Of a DNA stretch of 5,239 nt, positions 1 through 5,239 are shown in pieces. Origin of the DNA: Deltaproteobacteria bacterium (GTDB lineage: Bacteria > Bdellovibrionota_C > UBA2361 > OMII01). Position 1 is the first letter of the stretch. Each line of letters opens with the position of its first letter. The notes below the pieces were generated by a model. It did no database searches, had not been told where the DNA came from, and saw only the letters and a program-made list of their open reading frames with translations. The translations under genes were made by a program, and so were the position numbers. The stretch is from the NCBI GenBank assembly GCA_023262305.1, contig JALRCK010000195.1:1-5239 (forward strand), written 5' to 3'.

Positions 1-3000
1 ATCGGTTTCGCCCGACCACTGACCGGAGATCTCTCTCGGGACCTACAGCCTCTCAAGCAGCTCCCATTAGAATCAGAGCGGATCGGCGCGTTAATGAAGG
101 GTGGTGCTCATGCGCTGGCACAAGCCGACATCGTAACCCTGAACCGGGCCATCGCTGAAAAGAATGAAAAGGCGCAGCTTGAAACCCTTTCAAATTTGCG
201 CGCTAGTGCCCAATACGATTCCGTTAAGGATGCCATTCCGCAGGACAAGCTTCAGCCAGCAGCAAAGAGCTACCATCAGGCAGTGACCTCAAACGACAGG
301 GTCAGAGCTGATATGGCCGATATCTCGGTAAAGGCGAGAAATAAAGATCTCAAGCCAGAAGAGGTTGCGACGTTTGTCCAAGGAAAGAGTTCGCAAGACC
401 TCGCACGCATCGACGGCATCGATCCGAACTTCCGTCACAATATCAAGTTAAGCAATCCGGATTACTTCGATGACAAGCTTCTGAAGGTTCTGAGCGCTCG
501 GGAGAGTGAACGGAAGGAGGCGATTAACCAAGCGATGCTCAAGTCGCTGACTGACCCGACCCTGTTCGCCCAGTGGCTCAACGTCGCCGAGACCCGCGAG
601 GCAAAGGCCGAAGCGCTGCGGGCGCTTGAGCGTTTAATTGAGAAGCTTCCGACAGCTCCGAAATTTGTAACTCACTCGGATCCTCTACGCGACGAGCCCA
701 AGATCGTCCAATACGTCAGGGCGCAAAAGACGGATTTCCGGGAGATGGATGCATACCTGATTAACGGCATTATCGTATCGGCGCTCTCAACGGGAACGGC
801 TCTTAAGCCCGAAGTGCTCGAACAGATCCGCGCGCTCCGCCTTGAGGCGGCCTCGCAGCTGAAGGCGATGGACGCCTTCATTGAACCGCGCGAGAACGTT
901 GTAAAGGCAGCGCGTCAGGTCCTTGCAACCTATGAGGGAGCGCAGATCTGGGCAACGGGCGACCCGGTTCTCCGGGGTCTGTCGTCAGGATCCTCGAGCG
1001 CCAAGGCGCAGCGAGCTGCGCGAGTTGCCGAACTGATCAAGCGCTATCCCAATCTTGCTGGTCGCACTGAGGAGATGCTTCAAGAAGGGGAGAGGGGATT
1101 GCGTTGGGAGTGGTGGTCAGGCAAGCACCTCGACGCTCAGATTCCGCTCACCGAGAAGCGTATCGCAGCACAGAGGCAGCTCCTCACGCCAATGGAGCGG
1201 GGACTCACTGATAGCAACCAAACCCGCGAGCTTATGCGAGCCACGTTTGGGTTGCGCGCAAAGGATGCTGCCGAGGGGATATTTCGAGGTCTCACTGCTG
1301 AATCTACCCAAAATGCGATGGTCCTCCTCCGCCAGCGAGATGCAAAGGTAGTGTACCGAGTTACAGACCAGAAGGAGCACGAAGAGTGGGTTCGTGTGAC
1401 AGCTCAGGCTGAGAGCGACCTCGCCCGAAAGGATAAGATCCTTAACTGGTCTATCACCATTTCGAAGGTTGTAGTGGTAGTAGTTGTCTCTGCTATTCCT
1501 GCGCTTGGACCAGGGGTAGGCTTCGCTGTTGCGACCTCAATCAACCTACTCGATAAGGTCCGTCGCAGATTCATTAACGGCGAAGATTTCGACACCGTCA
1601 ACGGGGCGTTCTGGAACGAGCTGATGTGGGACGGTCTATTCTTCGCGCTGTCCTACTCGGTTGTGAAGTACACGGCCAGCGCTGGAACCGCTTCAGCCAA
1701 AGCAGCGGGCAAACAGATCGTCGGTGAGGGCACTCAACGCCAAAGCAACATTATTATACGTGGCGCAAAGCGGATCCTTGGGTACACCGAAGAGGCAGCC
1801 CCAAACCTCCGAAGAGGGGGAGAGCTCCTCCATATATCCGAGAGGTCAGCTGCGTCCTCCGGTATCCGTAACGCCTGGGATAGCGCCCAGAAGATCTGGG
1901 TCAAAACAACCGGTGGACAGGGGTGGCAGCCAACTACGTTCCTGATTGAGGGAGGCGGGAAGTCTGGTCGTATGGCGGCATGGCGCCCTACCGATACAAA
2001 GATGCCAGGATCCCCACTTGCTGAATCCGAGGAGGCTACTATCGCCCTCAAGAAGAAGACCCCCCCGGCAAGCACTGGAACGCCTCCCCCAGCAAAGCCA
2101 AAGATGGAGGAGGTTGACCCTGCCTACGCCTTGGTTGCAAGGCAACGACCTGCCGCACAACTGCAGAGCCCACCCACCGACTCAGCGTTGCCCACCCCCG
2201 CTCCGGCGGCACAACCAAAACCTGAGCCAGCAGCAAGTGCCAATTCCACCGCCACACCATCGCAAAATGTCGGAAGTAGCGGCGCTGACCAACACCAGCC
2301 GCGAACACCTCCTGCCCCTCCACCTGTTGGGGGCGAACCACCGAGTGGTGGTGAGGGTGGCGCAGGTGGCGGAAACGCTCCTTCTGGTGGCGAGAGTGGG
2401 GCACCAAGGGGGTCCGCACCCGGTAAAGGTATCCAAGTAGTTCCCCCACACCAAGATCAGCTTCCAAACCAAGGAAATCTTCCGCATGGAAATGGCGTTG
2501 CAGCTCCAGGACTACACGTTCCCCCTCAGGGTGTCACACCCAGTCCGAGCGGAGCTCACGTTGGTCCAGGAATTGGACCTCAGATGGCTGCCAGTCAGCC
2601 AGGACTCAACCCAAATCTCCACCAAAATGGGGTACCTCTCGGACATGCCAACGGAAGTGGTAACGTAAACGGCTCAGGTAATTCGCTCGGTCTTGGAATC
2701 GGAAATGGCATCTCTACGGGCACTCTTACCGGAAACGGTCTTCCTCATCCACAATGGGTAGCAACCTCACAGCCACAAGGAGACGCGACCGCCTCGAGCC
2801 TCGCACTCGGAGGATTGATCGCCGCTAGCGCAACCCCTCGACAAGAGCTTCAGAGCAACCTCATGCACAACGCTACCGCAAACGGAGCGATAACAGCGCA
2901 ACCGACTCCACAGCAGCTCGCACAGCCACAGCCGGCGAATACCGATTACATTCTTCAGGTAGCTGAGGCACTCAAAGTAGAGCAGCTCCATGAGCGCGAG

Positions 3001-4173
3001 CGCCAGGTTCAAGGTGAACAGTACGCAGAAAGCGTGCAACAAAAGACACAGGAGAGGACCGCACGGAGGGAGCGAGAGAAGCTTCATGAGATGGGCGAAG
3101 AGGTCGAGAGGTCTTTCGCCAAGGTCGATGCCACCAAGGAATCCAAGAGGATCGCTGCGGCTGAGTCTATTGGAGCACCTGTTACAGGCGAGACCCCGCT
3201 CCAACCTTCAGCGCAAAGAGCACTTGAAAGCACGACACCCTTAGTCGAGGCGGCTTCTTTGAATTCAATCACCTCGCGCGAACAAGGTGCGGAGAGTGCG
3301 CAGGAGGCTATCGCAGAACAGGTAGTTCTCTCAAAGGTTGAGAGGGCAAACTCCGACGCGGCCCATTTCGAGAAGGGGTCGCTCTCGCAAGAGACACCTG
3401 TGAACACCCGGACTTCAACGACACCACCAGAAAGCGAGGTTGTACCGTTGAGCACCACCCCAATATCCAACTCACATAAACACCCAGTAAATTCTGCAGT
3501 AGATGCAGTGAACGCGACAGTAGAGGTTGCGTTGGAGACCTTACCACCCACTCAGGAGTCTCTCCCGCTTGAGCATCAACAGGTAGAGCCGCTTCGAGTA
3601 AGCATCGCAACCCTTACCCCCAACACTCCTGCACCTCTCACGACGACCACAACCCCAGCGGCCAACTATCCAACATTTATCCCCCCAACGGTTGTCTCAC
3701 CGATCGCGACCACCGATAGTGGAAGCAGTGATGAGGGTGAACAGGGCGGGAGTTCAGCACCAAAGAGAAGAGGAAAAAGAACCGACACAGCTCGAGAGGC
3801 ACGCATGCGTGCACTCATCATGCAGCAGCTCATGACCCAACACATCAACAGGGCGCAGCGCGAGAAGTTACTGAAGACCCTCATTGAACTCGGCATCTCT
3901 GAGCAGGAATACCGAAGCCTCGTCGCCAAACTTGGCGAGATGGAAGTTACCCGGATTGCGCAACAAAACGCCGACCGAAAGAGATTCACAGAACCGGTCG
4001 CTGTCGCGATTGAGACTCCGACGATCAGAGATTCGGTGAAGTCACCACCAGGAGTGATCGCGACACCAGCCAATGAGGTAAAGCCACATTCAAACACCTC
4101 TCAGCAGACCACACGCGCTGAGATTTACAAGCGCTTACGGGAAGAGTCCTCTGCAAAAGGAAAGAACTCTTAA
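1..4173 (+). CDS. Very large cysteine-free composite protein of unknown function, 5' end outside window
   Basis: I do not recognise this gene. The frame has no stop from base 1 to the TAA at 4171-4173, so at least 1390 residues are visible. The ATG at 94 is the first in-frame ATG, but it has no convincing Shine-Dalgarno and is preceded by 31 open codons, so I treat the gene as 5'-partial. Counting from that ATG: residues 1-450 are charged and look almost wholly alpha-helical, with a Trp cluster (W338, W340, W341). Residues 453-540 hold a hydrophobic stretch with seven valines (459-465), a GPGVG turn and a second Phe/Ala-rich segment. Residues 653-955 are Pro/Ala/Gly/Asn-rich and surely disordered. 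Residues 956-1025 look like a coiled coil rich in Glu, Arg, Gln and Lys. Residues 1026-1223 are a Thr/Pro/Ser linker, and 1224-1298 are a basic helical module with a SHOCT-like motif. No cysteine is seen. No signal peptide can be judged because the N-terminus is missing. Being a real gene is near certain from length; a structural, surface-associated or scaffold-like role is only inference. A toxin-delivery or pre-toxin protein is an alternative without direct support, as no catalytic domain is visible. Confidence 0.93.
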   Translation: MGFARPLTGDLSRDLQPLKQLPLESERIGALMKGGAHALAQADIVTLNRAIAEKNEKAQLETLSNLRASAQYDSVKDAIPQDKLQPAAKSYHQAVTSNDRVRADMADISVKARNKDLKPEEVATFVQGKSSQDLARIDGIDPNFRHNIKLSNPDYFDDKLLKVLSARESERKEAINQAMLKSLTDPTLFAQWLNVAETREAKAEALRALERLIEKLPTAPKFVTHSDPLRDEPKIVQYVRAQKTDFREMDAYLINGIIVSALSTGTALKPEVLEQIRALRLEAASQLKAMDAFIEPRENVVKAARQVLATYEGAQIWATGDPVLRGLSSGSSSAKAQRAARVAELIKRYPNLAGRTEEMLQEGERGLRWEWWSGKHLDAQIPLTEKRIAAQRQLLTPMERGLTDSNQTRELMRATFGLRAKDAAEGIFRGLTAESTQNAMVLLRQRDAKVVYRVTDQKEHEEWVRVTAQAESDLARKDKILNWSITISKVVVVVVVSAIPALGPGVGFAVATSINLLDKVRRRFINGEDFDTVNGAFWNELMWDGLFFALSYSVVKYTASAGTASAKAAGKQIVGEGTQRQSNIIIRGAKRILGYTEEAAPNLRRGGELLHISERSAASSGIRNAWDSAQKIWVKTTGGQGWQPTTFLIEGGGKSGRMAAWRPTDTKMPGSPLAESEEATIALKKKTPPASTGTPPPAKPKMEEVDPAYALVARQRPAAQLQSPPTDSALPTPAPAAQPKPEPAASANSTATPSQNVGSSGADQHQPRTPPAPPPVGGEPPSGGEGGAGGGNAPSGGESGAPRGSAPGKGIQVVPPHQDQLPNQGNLPHGNGVAAPGLHVPPQGVTPSPSGAHVGPGIGPQMAASQPGLNPNLHQNGVPLGHANGSGNVNGSGNSLGLGIGNGISTGTLTGNGLPHPQWVATSQPQGDATASSLALGGLIAASATPRQELQSNLMHNATANGAITAQPTPQQLAQPQPANTDYILQVAEALKVEQLHERERQVQGEQYAESVQQKTQERTARREREKLHEMGEEVERSFAKVDATKESKRIAAAESIGAPVTGETPLQPSAQRALESTTPLVEAASLNSITSREQGAESAQEAIAEQVVLSKVERANSDAAHFEKGSLSQETPVNTRTSTTPPESEVVPLSTTPISNSHKHPVNSAVDAVNATVEVALETLPPTQESLPLEHQQVEPLRVSIATLTPNTPAPLTTTTTPAANYPTFIPPTVVSPIATTDSGSSDEGEQGGSSAPKRRGKRTDTAREARMRALIMQQLMTQHINRAQREKLLKTLIELGISEQEYRSLVAKLGEMEVTRIAQQNADRKRFTEPVAVAIETPTIRDSVKSPPGVIATPANEVKPHSNTSQQTTRAEIYKRLREESSAKGKNS
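1450..1710 (+). other. Hydrophobic, possibly membrane-inserting segment within the large protein
   Basis: Residues 453-486 (from the ATG at 94) run from Ser/Ile/Thr into seven consecutive valines (459-465), then SAIPALGPGVGFAVATSINL. This is about 30 residues with no charge except K458. A basic cluster KVRRRF (488-493) follows. Residues 506-539 form a second, less hydrophobic stretch with FWNELMWDGLFFALSYSVV and then an Ala/Gly/Ser-rich run. The layout of hydrophobic helix, glycine turn, basic loop and amphipathic helix fits a membrane hairpin or a membrane-active segment. Glycine-rich hydrophobic segments of this kind are also known just upstream of toxin domains in some polymorphic toxins, but no toxin domain follows here. 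The hydrophobicity is seen directly; membrane insertion is inferred. Confidence 0.55.
2050..2949 (+). other. Pro/Gly/Asn-rich low-complexity region encoding intrinsic disorder
   Basis: About 300 codons (residues 653-952) encode compositionally biased sequence in three zones. The first is Pro/Ala/Lys/Gln-rich and starts KKKTPPASTGTPPPAKPK. The second, bases 2323-2430, is Gly/Pro/Ser-rich with runs such as GGEGGAGGG. The third, roughly 2455-2760, is rich in Gly, Asn, His, Pro and Leu, with NGSGN occurring twice (2650-2664 and 2668-2682) and GNG recurring at 2701-2709 and 2731-2739. No long exact DNA tandem repeat is apparent. Codons vary between the similar peptide units, which argues for old or selected repeats rather than recent slippage. 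The absence of stops in other frames here comes from the composition and does not mark extra genes. Confidence 0.8.
2959..3168 (+). other. Predicted charged coiled coil in the large protein
   Basis: Residues 956-1025 begin VAEALKVEQLHERERQVQ and continue with about 70 residues dominated by Glu, Arg, Gln, Lys and Ala, with almost no Pro or Gly until GAPVTG ends the segment. The spacing of Leu, Val, Ala and Met between charged residues fits a long amphipathic helix or coiled coil, which would support self-association or partner binding. It lies between two disordered regions, so it is a discrete element. The helical propensity is seen in the sequence; oligomerisation is inferred. Confidence 0.6.
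3862..3942 (+). other. SHOCT-like short C-terminal motif
   Basis: Residues 1257-1283 include KLLKTLIELGISEQEYRSL followed by VAKLGEM. This matches from memory the pattern of the SHOCT motif: Leu-rich helix, a Gly-Ile turn, Ser/Thr-Glu-x-Glu-Phe/Tyr, then a helix ending in Lys-Leu. SHOCT is a roughly 30-residue motif found at protein termini in many bacteria and is thought to mediate oligomerisation. Here it lies inside a longer basic helical module (about 1224-1298) and is followed by about 60 polar residues, so it is not at the extreme C-terminus as is usual. The position of the Gly-Ile-Ser-Glu turn is the strongest cue. A profile search was not possible here. Confidence 0.5.
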
Positions 4174-4240
4174 CGCGGCTCGAGCTGTCCAAACGCGCTG
4201 GATAATCCACTACCGCTCACGTAACTTACTGTAATCACAT

Positions 4241-4268
4241 ACGCGAAATTTTTTTTCGTCTCTCGCGT
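4241..4268 (+). terminator. Possible weak terminator (imperfect inverted repeat with T tract)
   Basis: ACGCGA at 4241-4246 is the inverse complement of TCGCGT at 4263-4268. A smaller nested pairing joins CGAAA (4244-4248) with TTTCG (4254-4258). Eight T residues occupy 4249-4256. The T run lies inside the repeat rather than after it, so this is not a textbook intrinsic terminator. Termination of the large gene about 70-95 bases after its stop codon is plausible but weakly supported. Confidence 0.25.
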
Positions 4269-4283
4269 CCCCCAACTTCCACT

Positions 4284-4289
4284 TATAAA
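4284..4289 (+). promoter_or_regulatory. Candidate -10 box for the hydrolase gene
   Basis: TATAAA lies 46 bases before the GTG start of the hydrolase gene, within the AT-richer part of the intergenic gap. No clear TTGACA-like element is found about 17 bases upstream, so any sigma-70-type promoter would be weak or would depend on other features. A transcript from here would have a leader of about 40 bases. The alternative is read-through from the large upstream gene. Confidence 0.25.
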
Positions 4290-4323
4290 ATCGCAACGTT
4301 ATCCCGATACATCATACATACAC

Positions 4324-4330
4324 GAAGGGA
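4324..4330 (+). promoter_or_regulatory. Ribosome binding site deciding the GTG start of the hydrolase gene
   Basis: GAAGGGA lies about 5-6 bases before the GTG at 4336, a good Shine-Dalgarno distance. The frame is open back to the TAA at 4222-4224, but no ATG, GTG or TTG occurs in it between that stop and 4336. The GTG is therefore the first possible conventional start. The next in-frame ATG (4435) would discard 33 codons. Confidence 0.7.
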
Positions 4331-4335
4331 TTATT

Positions 4336-5239
4336 GTGGCTAAGACACCAGAGAACGACGAGGGGACGGTCTCCGACTTCTGCATCTTGAATGGGCGATC
4401 CGACGCGCGCTTAAGCGATGTGGAGCGCCTCACCATGCTGGGCGGGAGTGGGCTCGATCGACTCGTTCAACGACTCGGCAAGAGCCTCTCATCTGTGACC
4501 CTCGATGCCTTCGCGCCGGGGCTGCAGGTGGCAGCCCTCCACCACCAACACGAACGGTTAGTAGAGCTTCGTCGCTCATCGTCGCTGCAACGCCTCTTTG
4601 TTGACGATCACAGAGAGATCGCCCCTTCGGTAGTGCCCATTCACGGATTTCCGGTCGGCGGCGTATACGATCTTGAGTTTCACTCGACCTTTCCGGGCGA
4701 AGAATGGTTGCACGATCCCGATTATGCATCGCTCGTTCAGAATCAGGTATCGTATGTCAGACTTTGGGAGCACGCTGAGCACCGCCCAGAGAGGAGAACG
4801 ATCGTGGCGATTCACGGGTGGACGATGGGCGATCAGCGAGTAAATTCTCTCGCGTTCCTTCCCGGACTCTTTTTCTCTCTCGGATGCAACGTCGCCCTCG
4901 TCGAGCTTCCCTTCCACGGTCGTCGACGTCCCGATTCTTTGGTGGGGTCTGCGCCGCTCTTCCCTAGCGCTGATCCGATCCGCACCTGCGTTGCCATGGC
5001 TCACGCCGTTCATGATCTTCGCATCCTCACCCGATTTATTCGTGCCCGCGGTCATTCGCGTATCTCTTGTATGGGGATGAGCCTTGGAGCCTACGTCGGA
5101 TTATTGTGGGCTTCCCTCGATACACTCGACCGCGCCGTCTTTATGGTTCCGCTCGTCTCCATGGGCGACATGGCGTGGGAGCTCGTCAGACTCAAGCACA
5201 AGGATGATAAAGATATCCCGCGCGGCATGACGAAGAGCT
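4336..5239 (+). CDS. Alpha/beta-hydrolase-fold protein, ABHD18-like, 3' end outside window
   Basis: The frame runs uninterrupted from GTG at 4336 to the right edge, giving 301 complete codons with no stop. Residues 1-150 form a polar N-terminal region beginning MAKTPENDEG (GTG read as Met). IVAIHGW (H160, G161, W162) fits the strand and oxyanion-hole HG motif of the alpha/beta-hydrolase fold. VALVELPFHGRRRP (H194-G195) is a block I associate with the ABHD18/DUF2048-like group. CMGMSLGAYVG holds the nucleophile elbow Gly-x-Ser-x-Gly with S249 as the likely catalytic serine. The acid and histidine of the triad would lie beyond the window. The substrate is unknown; an esterase, lipase or peptidase-like activity would be typical of the fold. 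No signal peptide is visible at the GTG start, so a cytoplasmic location is likely. It lies 162 bases after the large gene on the same strand. The visible part contains four cysteines, unlike its neighbour. Fold assignment is firm; the subfamily is less so. Confidence 0.85.
   Translation, partial: MAKTPENDEGTVSDFCILNGRSDARLSDVERLTMLGGSGLDRLVQRLGKSLSSVTLDAFAPGLQVAALHHQHERLVELRRSSSLQRLFVDDHREIAPSVVPIHGFPVGGVYDLEFHSTFPGEEWLHDPDYASLVQNQVSYVRLWEHAEHRPERRTIVAIHGWTMGDQRVNSLAFLPGLFFSLGCNVALVELPFHGRRRPDSLVGSAPLFPSADPIRTCVAMAHAVHDLRILTRFIRARGHSRISCMGMSLGAYVGLLWASLDTLDRAVFMVPLVSMGDMAWELVRLKHKDDKDIPRGMTKS

Noticed and set aside
1471..1487. GTA/GTG-type short repeat as a possible slippage or phase-variation tract
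   Set aside because: The seven valine codons are a mix of gtt, gta, gtg and gtc rather than a uniform repeat, so slippage potential is low.
1946..2440. A 164-codon open frame on the + strand inside the large gene, with several long reverse-strand frames at 1734-2487
   Set aside because: They lie over the Pro/Gly-rich coding region, whose GC-rich codons lack stops in other frames. Their translations are Arg/Pro/His/Leu-rich with no domain-like pattern, as expected of shadows.
2050..2949. Possible polymorphic toxin or collagen-like protein based on Gly/Pro richness
   Set aside because: There is no regular Gly-x-y periodicity, no RHS, filamentous haemagglutinin or VENN-type motif, and no nuclease or deaminase-like C-terminal domain; the protein ends in helical, basic sequence.
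3084..3610. Reverse-strand open frames of 155 and 100 codons
   Set aside because: They lie opposite the coiled-coil and Thr/Pro linker regions of the large gene. The Ser/Ala/Val-rich translation mirrors the sense codons, and there is no independent start signal or recognisable motif.
4178..4185. Perfect palindrome GCTCGAGC just after the stop codon of the large gene
   Set aside because: Eight bases with no loop cannot form a terminator hairpin, and an isolated 8-base palindrome is expected by chance.
4430..4729. Reverse-strand open frame of 99 codons
   Set aside because: It is antisense to the N-terminal part of the hydrolase, with an Arg-rich composition typical of a shadow frame.
4576..5055. 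Reverse-strand open frame of 159 codons
   Set aside because: It lies opposite the hydrolase gene, whose sense frame carries ordered family motifs (HGW, LPFHGRRRP, GMSLG). The antisense product shows no recognisable pattern.

Overview
The window holds one very large open reading frame (open at the left edge, ending at 4173), a 162-base intergenic gap, and the 5' part of a second co-directional gene that runs off the right edge. Gene starts, Shine-Dalgarno spacing, lack of introns and tight packing are bacterial. G+C looks moderate to slightly high, with an AT-richer intergenic gap. Nothing in the window fixes the phylum: there is no rRNA, no tRNA and no housekeeping marker. The hydrolase resembles a group I associate loosely with delta-proteobacterial or myxobacterial-type genomes, but that is only an impression.

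Region 1-4173 encodes a protein of at least 1390 residues that I do not recognise as a named family. Residue numbers for it count from the ATG at 94, but the frame has no stop between base 1 and that ATG, so the real start probably lies upstream of the window. The architecture is composite. It has a long, charged, mostly alpha-helical N-terminal half (about 1-450), then a hydrophobic, glycine-containing segment (about 453-540) with seven consecutive valines. After a short globular-looking stretch (about 541-650) comes a Pro/Ala/Gly/Asn-rich disordered region (about 653-955). A highly charged predicted coiled coil follows (about 956-1025), then a Thr/Pro/Ser-rich linker (about 1026-1223). The protein closes with a basic, helical C-terminal module (about 1224-1298) containing a SHOCT-like motif, and a polar tail. 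I find no cysteine in any of the 1390 visible residues, which is notable for a protein of this size.

Region 4174-4335 is intergenic. It contains an imperfect inverted repeat with an eight-T tract, which could be a weak terminator, and a TATAAA box that could be a -10 element for the second gene.

Region 4336-5239 (open at the right edge) encodes an alpha/beta-hydrolase-fold protein starting at GTG. It shows an HGW oxyanion-type motif, a conserved LPFHGRRRP block and a GMSLG nucleophile elbow. No functional link between the two genes can be shown: they share a strand but are separated by a gap that may hold its own promoter. I see no mobile element, CRISPR array, RNA gene or defence system. 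The most unusual item is the large composite protein itself.
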